Source of the DNA: Armatimonadota bacterium
GTDB taxonomy: Bacteria; Armatimonadota; Zipacnadia; UBA1398; JAKPQA01
Direction: 5' to 3'
Length of the DNA: 64,000 nucleotides
Assembly (NCBI GenBank): GCA_029547025.1
Contig: JAKPQA010000144.1
Coordinates: forward strand, 1-64,000
Shown here one piece after another: positions 16,469 through 26,119 of this stretch (the first letter of the stretch is position 1; each line of letters begins with the position of its first letter). Made by a program: the position numbers and the translations under genes. The notes beneath the pieces are model-generated. The model saw only the letters and a program-made list of their open reading frames with translations. It ran no database searches and was not told the origin of the DNA.

Positions 16469-17742
16469 CGTCCCCGGCGCCCTCGCCACCAGATCGCGCC
16501 GCACAGCGAGGCCAGAACCAGCAGCGACACGGGCATGACGGCGAGTCCGCCCCGGAGGCCCACTCGATCGCCCAAAGCGCCAATCGCCCACGGAAAGACG
16601 GTGCACCCGGTGATACCGGCAGCGCCGAGCAGAGCCATCATGGCCGTCGAACCGGCCTGCACGCGCTCGACTGCGATGGCGAGGAGCGTTGGCCAGAAGC
16701 AGGCGACGAGCAGGCCGCCCAGGGCAAACAGGCACCAGGCGGCCACCGTGTCCTGAACGAAACTGAGGCCGGCCGTGGCAGCCGCGCACCCGACGGCGGA
16801 GCCAGCGACGAGGAGTGGGGCCGTCACGCGCCTCACCGCCGCGCTGCCCCCGAAGCGGCCCGCAGCCATGAATGCGCCGAAGAAGGCGGTGATCAGCGCG
16901 CCCATCCGTGGCGTGGCGCCCAGCTCCGCCTCTGTGAAGTTGGTACACCAGATGGTCAGACCGGCCTCACAGCCCCCCCCTATGACCATCGCTAGCATGA
17001 GGACCCAGAAGAGCGGCCGGCGAAGGAATGCCATACCGGCTCTACCCCGGCCGTCCGACTGGGCAACGGGATAACCGCGAGTGGCGAACAGCATGGCAAC
17101 GGCCAACGCGGGGAACACCCACGGCCAGGGCGTGGCGCGCCAGGCATACCCGGCATGCACCATCTCGCCGGTTACCAAGGCGGCGGCAACCAGGCCGACC
17201 GAGTACATGCCGTTGACGATGTTCAGCGGCCCGGCGGGACTTCGCCAGTGGATGTCGGCCACCAGGGCGTTAACCAGGGCCTCGAGCGCGCCACAGCCCA
17301 CCCCGACGATGGCCTGGGCGACCAGGACGGTGGCATGGTCGGGTGCCAAGGCCAGGCATGCCATTCCAACCGCGATCATCACCATGCCCGCACTGAGGAA
17401 AGGCGCCTTGCCGTGCTTCTGGGCCATCCAGCCGCAGGCGAGCAGCGTTGCCAGCAACGATGCTTGCCTCACGCTGGCGAGCAGGCCCCGGCTCGAGAAG
17501 TCGAGCGAGAACTCGGCGCCGATCTGCGCCAGACAGACCGAGGGCACGATGACCGCGCAACCAAAGATGGCGGCCGCTGCCATGGTCCCGGCATACAGAC
17601 GACGATGGACGGGGGGCAGGGCGGGCTGTTGGTCTGGCGGGCAGGGAACGCTCAGAGAACCACAACTCTCACGCGCGCCGGTCCGAACGCCTCCGGCGCG
17701 TCCGGCCACTGACGTTCGTTCTGCGGGCCCGAAGCCCTTCAA
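16465..17742 (-). CDS. MFS transporter
   Basis: 425 residues if started at TTG 17742, which has GGGAG 6-7 bases upstream; GTG 17709 is an alternative. ATG 17583 would cut into the first membrane helix. About 12 hydrophobic helices are visible. Features include GSAAVRRVTAP between halves, SLLATLLACGWMAQKHGKAPF in the helix 2-3 loop region (the MFS motif A position), and VNGMYSVGLVAAALV. Likely imports a sugar or sugar acid. It is the last gene of a minus-strand run after a TIM-barrel secreted protein and a polytopic protein, and overlaps the latter by 74 bases, so coupled translation is likely. Confidence 0.83.
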   Translation of the reverse strand: MKGFGPAERTSVAGRAGGVRTGARESCGSLSVPCPPDQQPALPPVHRRLYAGTMAAAAIFGCAVIVPSVCLAQIGAEFSLDFSSRGLLASVRQASLLATLLACGWMAQKHGKAPFLSAGMVMIAVGMACLALAPDHATVLVAQAIVGVGCGALEALVNALVADIHWRSPAGPLNIVNGMYSVGLVAAALVTGEMVHAGYAWRATPWPWVFPALAVAMLFATRGYPVAQSDGRGRAGMAFLRRPLFWVLMLAMVIGGGCEAGLTIWCTNFTEAELGATPRMGALITAFFGAFMAAGRFGGSAAVRRVTAPLLVAGSAVGCAAATAGLSFVQDTVAAWCLFALGGLLVACFWPTLLAIAVERVQAGSTAMMALLGAAGITGCTVFPWAIGALGDRVGLRGGLAVMPVSLLVLASLCGAIWWRGRRGR

Positions 17743-19111
17743 CGCGCACTCCCGGGCGCGGACTCTCTCCTTCGGGTGCTACACGGACCGACACCACGCC
17801 CGAGGCCCCCAGCAGCGCCGCCACTGCAGCCGTGGCCGCGCAGAAGCCCGCCACTACGGTGACGGACGAGCCGTGCCAGAACCCTCGAGCGCCCTCGGCC
17901 CACGTGGGGCCCTCCATGCAGCTCTTGGCAGCCACCAGGAGCGTCTGCGTGCCGCCGATGAAGATGATGAGCCATCCGCCCGACAGCCTGCCGAGGAGCG
18001 CCTGGCGACTCGCGATGAGCGCGCCCAGGCCGATGCAGGTGACGGCCAGAGCCGCGACGGCCATCAGGCCAGGCAACGCCTCCTCGTGCGCCTTCGCCAC
18101 CAGGTTCGCAGCCGAGAGAGTCAGCACGAGTATGCAGCCGACCATGTGGGCACTCGGAAGCCGACTCCGCGCCTCAGAAGACGCGCAGAGCAGAAGGGGC
18201 AGGGCGATGCCGAGGAACGGCAGGTAGAGCGTGTCACCCAGTGGCAACACCTGCATGTCCGCCAGCGTGTAGGCGGCGCACCATAGCACCAAGAGGCCGG
18301 ACTCCCAGACGCTGACTGCGGTCTCGGGCGGCGAATGAGCCACCTGCCCGCGCAGGCGAGTGGCGCCCAGGCCGATGCCCGCCCCGGCGACGGCGCCGAA
18401 GGCGACTTCCATCACTTTCCACCAATCGACCCAGCGGTCACCGAACGCGCCAAACGGATGGGCCCAATGCCCCCAAGCCTGGAGCGACTCTCCGAGCGGG
18501 AACCCCACGGCGCCCGCGGCCAAGCCATAGAGCGAGAGTCGGACCGACTCGGGCGTGCGGAAGCGGGCCGCCCAGCCGAGGAGCCACAGGTAGGCCAGCC
18601 ACAAGCCCCCCCAGCACTCGGGCCGAGGCTTGGGGTCGTGGCGATCGGAGAAGTAGATCAGCGGTAACCGCTGGGGCGGGCTATGTGGCCCGTTGACCAG
18701 GGCGCGGCCCACCACGAACCACAGGAAGGCAACGCCCAGCACGAACAGCAGCGAGCGGCACCGCACGGGAGGACCAAGCAGCAGCGCCCCGAGCAGCAGG
18801 GAGCCGAGGCCGATCCAGACGCCACCTTTCACGGCGAGGCCGAGCATCCCCCACCCGTGCGTGGGCGAACCAGGAGCGTTCTGGACCAGCCCGATGGTCT
18901 GGCCATAGGTCATCGATCCGCCGAGCGAGAACGCCAAGGCGCCGACCGCGGCGAAGAGCTCCGGACGGGCCCGGGGCACAGCCAGTGCCACGCAGAGCCC
19001 GAACAGAGCGCCGGGGACCATCGCGCCCGACTCACCGCCGAACACGCCTCGGATGCCCCAACCCAGACCGCCGGCCAAGGCGGCAACCAGAACGAGCCTG
19101 CGGTTGCTCAT
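17669..19111 (-). CDS. Polytopic membrane protein of unknown function
   Basis: 480 residues from ATG 19111 (GAGAGG 4-5 bases upstream; a TTG five codons earlier is possible). Roughly 11-12 hydrophobic helices. The N-terminus has a conspicuous GGLGWGIRGVFGGESGAMVPG motif (conserved-looking Gly/Arg/Glu). A re-entrant-like GGSMTYGQTIGLVQN follows, and a short soluble insert PLIYFSDRHDPKPRPECWGG lies near residue 160. The tail is Arg-rich. I do not recognise a named family. It sits between a secreted glycosidase-like gene (7-base gap) and the MFS gene (overlap), which suggests a role in the same sugar uptake pathway, either as transporter or accessory. Confidence 0.78.
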   Translation of the reverse strand: MSNRRLVLVAALAGGLGWGIRGVFGGESGAMVPGALFGLCVALAVPRARPELFAAVGALAFSLGGSMTYGQTIGLVQNAPGSPTHGWGMLGLAVKGGVWIGLGSLLLGALLLGPPVRCRSLLFVLGVAFLWFVVGRALVNGPHSPPQRLPLIYFSDRHDPKPRPECWGGLWLAYLWLLGWAARFRTPESVRLSLYGLAAGAVGFPLGESLQAWGHWAHPFGAFGDRWVDWWKVMEVAFGAVAGAGIGLGATRLRGQVAHSPPETAVSVWESGLLVLWCAAYTLADMQVLPLGDTLYLPFLGIALPLLLCASSEARSRLPSAHMVGCILVLTLSAANLVAKAHEEALPGLMAVAALAVTCIGLGALIASRQALLGRLSGGWLIIFIGGTQTLLVAAKSCMEGPTWAEGARGFWHGSSVTVVAGFCAATAAVAALLGASGVVSVRVAPEGESPRPGVRVEGLRARRTNVSGRTRRRRSDRRA

Positions 19112-19118
19112 CGGCCTC

Positions 19119-21731
19119 TCACCCAATCGGCTCGCCGAGCAGCTCCCTGCAGCGGAGCACGGGGTAGCTCCCCAGAGCGCGCCGGAGCCAGGCGAACCGC
19201 CCCTCGGCCATGGCGGCTCGGATACCCTCTTCGAGCGGCTCGCGGCCGGTCACATCGTGTCCGGAGTCGCGGAGGCGCGCGAAGCCGGCCAGCACGCGGT
19301 GGCTCTGCCGCATGAGCTCTTCGCGGATGGGTGGCGGGATCGACGTCTCGAAGCCCTCGACCGCGCACGCCGCCGGGAGCGCCACGGACCGAAGCTCGTA
19401 GGCACCGAGTGTGAGGCGCCACAGCCTGCCCGTCTCCACGTGCTCGCGCGTAGCGAGGTCGAGCAGCCTCTCCGGGGGGCGACCGAACCGGACTGCGACC
19501 GTCACCGGGCAATACTCGCGGTTCACCAGGTAGAGGTAGCGCCGCGACCCTTCCACCAGCGTGCGCACGGCAACGGGGTCGGTCCGGTCGCCCACGGTCT
19601 CGAAACGCTGCCGGGGCAGCGCGCGGAAGGCCCTGACGAAGCGCCGCGTGAGCTCCCCATGGGCCGAGTCGAGGAACAGACCGCCGCGCGTCAGCCGCTG
19701 GGCGTCGAGCTCAGCCACCGCGTGGGCAAAGGGCTCCAGGAAGTGGACTCCGGATGGGAACGGCGGCGTGATGCGAAGCTGCGAGTCCCACCAGAAACCG
19801 TCCTCGGGGTAGACCGAGTTGATGCGGAAGATGCCCGTGGCCGGCTTCCCATCCATCACTGCCAGCTCGGCCGCCTGCGCGTCATCAGGTCCGCAAGGGA
19901 ACCACCGGTGTTCGCCCCATGCCTCGACCCAGCAGTTGAAGACGAACGCGCCGGGGCTCGGTTGAGTTCGCATCGCGTCGAGCATGGGCTCATCGAGGAA
20001 GTCGTGGTCGCGGTAGGTGCAGACATGCTCGGCCGCCAGCCGGGTGCCGCCGGCCGGGTCTGCGCCGTGCCCACCGCGGTCGCGGGCATTCCCGAGCTCC
20101 ATGTCGATCTGCAGGCCATCCACGTCGCGCAGTAGGTGCAGATCGAGCCCACCCTCGCGCGCGATCTGCGCCATGCTGGGGCGGGCGTAGATCTGACTCG
20201 CCGGGCCCGGGAAGCCCAGGATCTGGGGCACCGAGGGCTCTTCCCACAGCGTCAGCGTCAGCCGAAGGTCGGGCCGGGCGGCGCGGAGTGTATCGCGGAG
20301 CCGTGACACCAGGTCGCGGACCTTCTGGCAGCGCCAGGCGATCCAGCGCTCGCGGCAACCGCCGGTCAGGAACGCGTAGCGCTGCGAGAAGCGATCGGGC
20401 GCTTTGGGGTCAACGGGCACCGCGACGCCCGTGTCACGCTCGAAGAGCGAGACGGTGTAGTCGTCGTAGCCGACCTGGAGCGACGAGAACCAGATCAGTG
20501 TGGCATGCCAGACGTTAACCTGCACGCCGCGAAAGGCGGGGTAGGGGGCATACCGCCTTGCGATCTCGTCGACGAAGCCCACCACGGCTTCCTGCGTCCG
20601 AGGGTGGAGCGGGTTGAACATGGGGCCGGGGCCGTAGGGCTCGCCGCTGCGCTCGCCATAGGCCCACGGCAGGTGGCGGGGATCGGCCGGCGCCTGTCCC
20701 GACAGCCGCGGGTAGTTGATGACGTTGTACTGCGGCGTCCAGTCCTGCGTCCCCGCCTGGACGTGGTCATCCGCCCGCATGTTGTTGTAGGTCTCGGCCC
20801 CGCCCTTGATGGCCTCCAGATCGATGTTCATCCCGTCGAGCAGGCTGCCGAGCCGCAGGAGCGTCAGTGAGCCGACGAAGCCCATGCCTTCGTGCCCCAT
20901 CCGGTCCATCAAGGTCGCGTACCAGTCCGCGGGCCGGTTCGTCCACCGGCAGTACTGCTTGCGGTCGCGTCCGATGACCACATCGAAGCCATCCGACGGC
21001 TCGCGCTCGGAGGGGAACTGAGGGCCGTGGTACCACGCCAGCGGGTAGACGAGCGTGTCCTGCCCCGTGTGCCGCATATAGGCGATGACGCGGTCTATCC
21101 ACTCGTCGCGCGTCTGCGCACCTTCGCTGGCGCCGGTCCCACATGGGTCCTCGTACTGCACGCCGAACTCGCGCATCGGCCGCGCGCTCGGGCTCGAGGG
21201 GAGCTCAATGGGAGGAAGCTCAGGCAGCTCGTAGACGTCGACGCTGGCTGCCGCGGCGGGCTCGCCGTACGACCACGTCGTGAACACGATGCTGCAGTCA
21301 GTCCATCGGGGCCAGAATACCTGACGGAGGGTGAGCATCTCGCCGCTGAGCGGTTGCTCAAGGCCCGTGAACACGCCGGTGGTCAAGTCATACCCCGTGC
21401 CGTCCATGATGCACATGAACCGCCGCTTGTCGTCGGGATAGCGAATGACCGCGACGTGGGGTCGCCCGATGTGATCGATGGCGAACCGGTATCCGAACCT
21501 GGCCAGCGGGCGCCCTTCGGCTTCGCGGTACGGCTGGCCGTCGATCTCGCCGAGCCGCGTGCCACCGCACTCGAAATAGGCCTCGGGCCCCATGTCGGTC
21601 GTGCAGTCGATGCGCGCCACGAGGCGGCCCGATGCTTCGAGAGGCGGCTCGGCATCCGGGGCGGCCGCGCAGAACGACGCGGCGGCTCCCGCGACCAGCG
21701 CCACGGCCCCGAGGAGGTCAGCAGATAGCAT
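19119..21731 (-). CDS. Large secreted TIM-barrel glycosidase-like protein
   Basis: 870 residues from ATG 21731 with GGAGGT 7 bases upstream and a signal peptide (MLSADLLGAVALVAGAAASFCAAA). The N-terminal ~190 residues are a beta domain. A barrel follows: RDEWIDRVIAYMRHTGQDTL, MGHEGMGFVGSLTLL, HPRTQEAVVGFVDEIARRY, FRGVQVNVWHATL, LTLTLWEEPSVPQ and VDGLQIDMELGN. The Glu/Asp residues in the last two are possible catalytic acids. About 680-870 is a beta-rich C-terminal part (RYLYLVNREYCPVTVAVRFG), typical of glycosidase accessory domains. It resembles GH-like family 10 barrels but I cannot name a CAZy family. First gene of a three-gene minus-strand run with the polytopic protein and MFS transporter. 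Confidence 0.75.
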   Translation of the reverse strand: MLSADLLGAVALVAGAAASFCAAAPDAEPPLEASGRLVARIDCTTDMGPEAYFECGGTRLGEIDGQPYREAEGRPLARFGYRFAIDHIGRPHVAVIRYPDDKRRFMCIMDGTGYDLTTGVFTGLEQPLSGEMLTLRQVFWPRWTDCSIVFTTWSYGEPAAAASVDVYELPELPPIELPSSPSARPMREFGVQYEDPCGTGASEGAQTRDEWIDRVIAYMRHTGQDTLVYPLAWYHGPQFPSEREPSDGFDVVIGRDRKQYCRWTNRPADWYATLMDRMGHEGMGFVGSLTLLRLGSLLDGMNIDLEAIKGGAETYNNMRADDHVQAGTQDWTPQYNVINYPRLSGQAPADPRHLPWAYGERSGEPYGPGPMFNPLHPRTQEAVVGFVDEIARRYAPYPAFRGVQVNVWHATLIWFSSLQVGYDDYTVSLFERDTGVAVPVDPKAPDRFSQRYAFLTGGCRERWIAWRCQKVRDLVSRLRDTLRAARPDLRLTLTLWEEPSVPQILGFPGPASQIYARPSMAQIAREGGLDLHLLRDVDGLQIDMELGNARDRGGHGADPAGGTRLAAEHVCTYRDHDFLDEPMLDAMRTQPSPGAFVFNCWVEAWGEHRWFPCGPDDAQAAELAVMDGKPATGIFRINSVYPEDGFWWDSQLRITPPFPSGVHFLEPFAHAVAELDAQRLTRGGLFLDSAHGELTRRFVRAFRALPRQRFETVGDRTDPVAVRTLVEGSRRYLYLVNREYCPVTVAVRFGRPPERLLDLATREHVETGRLWRLTLGAYELRSVALPAACAVEGFETSIPPPIREELMRQSHRVLAGFARLRDSGHDVTGREPLEEGIRAAMAEGRFAWLRRALGSYPVLRCRELLGEPIG

Positions 21732-21912
21732 GGAAGTACCTCCAGTCAAAGGTCACCGGGCCGTTCGCGCCGGAGCAGCCCCCTGCCTCCGCCCGGTTCG
21801 CGTCTCGCCGCATCGACAGATCGCCCACAAAGCGGCATCATGGAACTCGTGCACGGGTGGGACACGCTACCCTGTACGTCCTGTCACTCGCGAGAACACT
21901 ACAGGAGGGCTC

Positions 21913-23067
21913 ATGTTGAGGAACAGACTCGCCCTGATCGCAGTGGTGTCGCTGGGCCTGTGTGTCGCCGTTGGCTCGCCCGCCGACGACCAGGCCTACC
22001 TTGGCATCTTCGCCGAGACCACCCTCACCGCCATGCCCGGACTGGCTGGCCTGCCCGGCATGGCTGACATGCTGAAGAACCTGCCGGAGGGCATGGAGCT
22101 CCCGCCCCAGGTCGCCGCCATGCTCAAAGGTGGCGAGGCCAAGCGCCAGCTTAACATCCGCCTCTGGTCCCCGGGCATCGCGCCCCAAGGGGCAACCGCG
22201 TGGGTTGTGCCGCCGGCTGGTCTGAAGGCGGGGAACAAGCTGAACCTGACGCTCTACCGGCCGACGGCTCAGCAGGGCGAGGTCGCCATGCCGCCCGGCA
22301 TGCCCAAGTTCGAGGAGATGACCCTCAAGATCTACTGGGGCTCGTCGCCGACCGTGAGGCCGGGACAGCCGAGGATCATCAAAGTCGCTGACATGCCCGC
22401 GGACAAGAAGGCCGAGATGCAGGCCAAGCAGCAGGCGGCTATGGCCCAAGGCAGCTCCTACTACTACAAGCCAGATTGGACCACGGCCCACTGGCCGAAC
22501 GAGGAGGATGAGGGCACCATCGCCAACGATGCGACCCTCGCCGGCGATTACGCGCTGACAACGAGCTACACGGGCAATGTGACGCTTCCGGTACCTGCAA
22601 ACGTGAACTTCCTGGCGCCCTTCTCTCTCTCGAGCCCAGACCCGAAAGCGGTGCCGGATCTGACCAAGGCCCTCCCACTCAAGTGGGCCGCCATTCCCCA
22701 TGCCCTGGGCTTGCACGCCCGGATCGCCGGAATGGAGGGCCGGAACACCATCGTCATCTGGACGTCATCGGAGAACCTACCCGAAGGCATGGAGTCCATC
22801 GACACGGACTACCCGCAGATGGCCGAGGTGCGCCAGTGGGTCGCGGACAAGATCATGATGGAAGGCACCGCCACCGAGTGCACCGTGCCTGAGGGGATCT
22901 TCGCCAAGTGCGCCGCGGCCATGCTCAGCATGGTAGGTTTCGGCCCCGGAGCCGCACTCGATCAGGGACAGCCGATTCCGCGGCTGCAGACCAAGACCAC
23001 CTTCAACATGAACCTGAGCGACATGGCCAAGGCGGCGGGCATGATGATGGGTCCCGCTGGGCAGTAG
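21913..23067 (+). CDS. Secreted protein of unknown function, methionine-rich
   Basis: 384 residues from ATG 21913, with GGAGGG directly upstream and a signal peptide (MLRNRLALIAVVSLGLCVAVGSPA). The first part has a Met/Pro/Gly-rich segment (MPGLAGLPGMADMLKNLPEG ... MELPPQVAAMLKGGEAKRQ). Then come beta-rich stretches (ATAWVVPPAGLKAGNKLNLT, EMTLKIYWGSSPTVRPGQP), a charged helix (ADKKAEMQAKQQAAMAQG) and YYYKPDWTTAHWPNEEDEG. No catalytic motif seen. It might be a cell-envelope or surface-layer-associated protein. It lies between two minus-strand operons of secreted sugar-active proteins and is transcribed alone from the region it shares with the 21731 gene. Confidence 0.75.
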   Translation: MLRNRLALIAVVSLGLCVAVGSPADDQAYLGIFAETTLTAMPGLAGLPGMADMLKNLPEGMELPPQVAAMLKGGEAKRQLNIRLWSPGIAPQGATAWVVPPAGLKAGNKLNLTLYRPTAQQGEVAMPPGMPKFEEMTLKIYWGSSPTVRPGQPRIIKVADMPADKKAEMQAKQQAAMAQGSSYYYKPDWTTAHWPNEEDEGTIANDATLAGDYALTTSYTGNVTLPVPANVNFLAPFSLSSPDPKAVPDLTKALPLKWAAIPHALGLHARIAGMEGRNTIVIWTSSENLPEGMESIDTDYPQMAEVRQWVADKIMMEGTATECTVPEGIFAKCAAAMLSMVGFGPGAALDQGQPIPRLQTKTTFNMNLSDMAKAAGMMMGPAGQ

Positions 23068-23158
23068 ACCGACACCAAGTGAAACGGGGACGACTGTGGG
23101 GACACCGCTCTGTCCTTGAGGCGTGCGGGGTGTCCCTGGCTTCTCGGGCGGCGGCCAC

Positions 23159-26041
23159 CTAGCGCGGAGTGCCTTCGGTCACGGCCAGCTGCCCCACGAT
23201 GGCTCCCGATCCGTCCAGCCTCGTGGCGAGGACGTCTCCCGTGAGCCGCACCCCCGAGATCTCGATCGTGCTCTCGGACGCGGCGCCCGCGCGGAACGCC
23301 ACCACGTGCCTCGCGTCGCCTGCCGCGAGCTCGATGGCCACCCAGCCGGGAATATCGAGCAGCTGGGCTTGGGCGATCCGGCCCTCGTCACCCTCGCGGT
23401 AGGGCATGAGCACGGTCACGAACTGACACTGTTCCTGCGGGCCCGGTGCTCGCGCCGTGAGGTGCCACTGGTTGGGCATGCCGTCCGCCTCGGGCGGCGC
23501 CGTGAACTGGTCGGTCTGGCTCAGCGCGAGGCCGTGCGGTGCCAGGAACTGCACTCGCAGGCGTGCGGCGTTGCGGTGGATGGTCACGGTCTGCGAGGCC
23601 GGGTCGATCTCCATCGGTTCGAGCGCATGCAACAGCCAGTCATAGGTTGCCGCCCTGGCGGCGGAGAGATCGTCGTAGAGAACCACGATGGGCTCCTCCG
23701 CCGCAGTCGCGGGCCGGATGAACAACGCGTGCCGCAGAAACCGCTTCAGCCGGCCGCCGTAGGCCACCGTAGCATCTCCGAGCGCATAGTGGGCGTAGTC
23801 ATTGGTCTCGAAACGCGCGATGCGGCCGGTCGAGTCCCAGTCGCGCGTCTGCTGTCCCTGTCCATCCACCAGGATGCTGTTCGAGGCCTTGGTCTCCCAC
23901 GTCCACTGCGAGTGGTGGGTGCTGGCGTAGTAGGGGTAGTAGCCCGAGGCGATGGCAAGCGGCTCGCCATAGGCGTGGAGGATGAAGGCGTTCTGGTCGG
24001 CGTAGGCATGGCTGATGGCTCCAAACGGCGAACTGCGCATCATGAACTGAACGTTGCCCGGGCCGTTGGCCAGATCGCTGTGCATGCAGGCGAGGCCGAC
24101 ATCATCGAAGACGCGGGCCTGGGGTAGATCGCTCGGCGGAGCGCCGGCATCGCCGGCCAGGTAGTAGAGGAACCGCTCCAGCCCGTGGGGCTTCGCATTC
24201 TGCTGGTTGGCGAACCACAGAGCGTAGGGGTTGTCCAGCACGACTCCGAGCTTGTACATGGTGTCGCCACCACCCGCCCGGCTCGACTGACCATCTCCGA
24301 ACGGCGACATGAGCGAGTACGGTGGGTTGCAGTACAGCTTGAAGAATGGCGTATTCCGCAGCCACGGTTTCGCCGTCAGGTCCACGCCGCAGTTCTGCTT
24401 GACGAGCAGGAAGTCGCGCAGGAAGGTGGCCGTGCTCCACTGCCAGTAGGACGGCCCCTCGCACCAACCGCCCGCATCGCCGCCGTACGGTGGGAAGAAG
24501 GGCGACCAGAGCTGGAGGAGCACGTACTCGAGCATCTCCTCGACCGGCAGCTCGCCGGCCATGCAGATACAGGCCTCGAGCAGGTCACCGATGTAGTAGT
24601 CCATGGCGTGCGACTCGTAGGGGTGTATCTCGAACGGCTTCTGCCGGAGCACCTCGTAGACCTGAGGGATCCGCACGGCCAGCACCTCGCGGCACTTGGC
24701 GCGGTCGTCGGCGGTCAGTAATGGATAGATCCAGTCATAGACTCTCGGCGTCACCCGCACGAACTCAGTTCCCGGTTCATCGTTGTGCCCAAGGCTCGTG
24801 CTGCCGTTCGGATCCCAGGACATCAGGTGCATGAGCCGCCGGCGGGCTTCCTGGCCGTAGACCGCATCGCCCGTCAGCAGATAGACGGTGGCGCAGGCGA
24901 CCATCGCCGCATTGAAGGGGCGCGTCGCGCGGAAGGTCCTGGTGTAGGCGACGATGCGCTCCTGCCCCTCTTTGGGGAGGAAGTCGGGTTCCGGCAGGAG
25001 TGGGCCGCCGAGGTACTGCTTCGCGTCGTTGCGGAGGGCCTCGAGGTAGTCCCTGAGCACGCCTTGGCCCAGTTCGCGGAACCGCTGCAGGTCCTCAGTG
25101 CGGACGAAGTCCCGCGGACGAACGCCGCTCAGGCTGGTGACAACGGCCCTCACGTCGGGGAAGGGCACCGGAGCCGCGTCGTCTGAAACGGTGAACGAGC
25201 GCGGGCGGCTGAACACCAGTCGACCGTCTTCGCCGGCGATACCAAACCGCCAGTGCCAGGCGCCGGCGCCCAGTGCGGCGCGTGGCACGTAGATGGTCCG
25301 CTCGCAGGCCACCTCGGTCGTCTGACCCGCGGCGAACTCCGGGTCGCGGCTGTACTGGAGTCTGTACGTGGTCGCGCCCTCAACCGGCAGCCACACAAAG
25401 GCGGGCGGATCAAGCTGCGACACGCTCCCATCGGCCGGCGCGTAGCGCACTGTGTACGGCGAAGGGGGCGCCTCCAGGCGCTGAGCTTCGGCTTGGCGGA
25501 CCTCTGCCTCAGTCGCATCGCGCAGCACCACGTCATCCCACCAGACGATACCCGGGGCCTCCAAGTTGAAGAGCTCGATGCCCACCGCCGTGCCCTCGGC
25601 GGGGAGGTAGACGGTGGTCGCAAGCTCCGCCCAGTCCTCACGGGGCGGGCCCCACGCCATCGGCAGCGACAACTCCTGCCACGTGTCGGCATCGCGGAAC
25701 AGGATCAGCCGCACCACCGCACCACGCATCCTGGCCGCCGTGGCGGTCTCGGTGCGGTACCAGGCCGTGAACCGCAAGTGTCGCGGCCCGGCCACGGGCA
25801 CGATCTGACGCCAGACTCCCTTCATGGCGGCGGTGCCGCAGCCGACGCGGACCGAGTGCGTCCCCGAGTGCGCAACGGTGCCGTCCACCGCGAACTCAGT
25901 GCCGAGCTTCCAGTTCTCCGTGTGCCAGCCCCTGGGTCTGCCCGCCTCGATCTCCTCGAAGCCGGGGTTGGCGACGAGGTTGGAGGGAGAGGGCGACGCA
26001 CTGGGGAGCGCCAGCGCCGTGATGAGGCATGCGGACACCAT
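23159..26041 (-). CDS. Secreted heparinase II/III-like protein (polysaccharide lyase type)
   Basis: 960 residues from ATG 26041, with AGGAGG about 8 bases upstream and a short signal region. Residues ~17-170 form a carbohydrate-binding-like beta-sandwich (LVANPGFEEIEAGRPRGWH; WWDDVVLRDAT). About 190-310 are an Fn3/DUF4962-like module (PADGSVSQLDPPAFVWLPVE). About 330-640 form an alpha/alpha toroid (RVYDWIYPLLTADDRAKC; HPYESHAMDYYIGDLLEA; WCEGPSYWQWS). The rest is the heparinase II/III beta domain: ISHAYADQNAFILHAYGEP, THHSQWTWETKASNSILVDG. Such proteins cleave acidic polysaccharides by beta-elimination in the periplasm or outside. His/Tyr residues in the toroid are catalytic candidates. It faces the small membrane protein gene with a 78-base gap on the same strand. 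Confidence 0.85.
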   Translation of the reverse strand: MVSACLITALALPSASPSPSNLVANPGFEEIEAGRPRGWHTENWKLGTEFAVDGTVAHSGTHSVRVGCGTAAMKGVWRQIVPVAGPRHLRFTAWYRTETATAARMRGAVVRLILFRDADTWQELSLPMAWGPPREDWAELATTVYLPAEGTAVGIELFNLEAPGIVWWDDVVLRDATEAEVRQAEAQRLEAPPSPYTVRYAPADGSVSQLDPPAFVWLPVEGATTYRLQYSRDPEFAAGQTTEVACERTIYVPRAALGAGAWHWRFGIAGEDGRLVFSRPRSFTVSDDAAPVPFPDVRAVVTSLSGVRPRDFVRTEDLQRFRELGQGVLRDYLEALRNDAKQYLGGPLLPEPDFLPKEGQERIVAYTRTFRATRPFNAAMVACATVYLLTGDAVYGQEARRRLMHLMSWDPNGSTSLGHNDEPGTEFVRVTPRVYDWIYPLLTADDRAKCREVLAVRIPQVYEVLRQKPFEIHPYESHAMDYYIGDLLEACICMAGELPVEEMLEYVLLQLWSPFFPPYGGDAGGWCEGPSYWQWSTATFLRDFLLVKQNCGVDLTAKPWLRNTPFFKLYCNPPYSLMSPFGDGQSSRAGGGDTMYKLGVVLDNPYALWFANQQNAKPHGLERFLYYLAGDAGAPPSDLPQARVFDDVGLACMHSDLANGPGNVQFMMRSSPFGAISHAYADQNAFILHAYGEPLAIASGYYPYYASTHHSQWTWETKASNSILVDGQGQQTRDWDSTGRIARFETNDYAHYALGDATVAYGGRLKRFLRHALFIRPATAAEEPIVVLYDDLSAARAATYDWLLHALEPMEIDPASQTVTIHRNAARLRVQFLAPHGLALSQTDQFTAPPEADGMPNQWHLTARAPGPQEQCQFVTVLMPYREGDEGRIAQAQLLDIPGWVAIELAAGDARHVVAFRAGAASESTIEISGVRLTGDVLATRLDGSGAIVGQLAVTEGTPR

Positions 26042-26119
26042 CGTGGGAGCCTCCTGCCGGTCCACCACGCGTTTCGCGGGACCGAGGGGACAGGCCTGCG
26101 CGACCGGGCGGGTCCCTGA

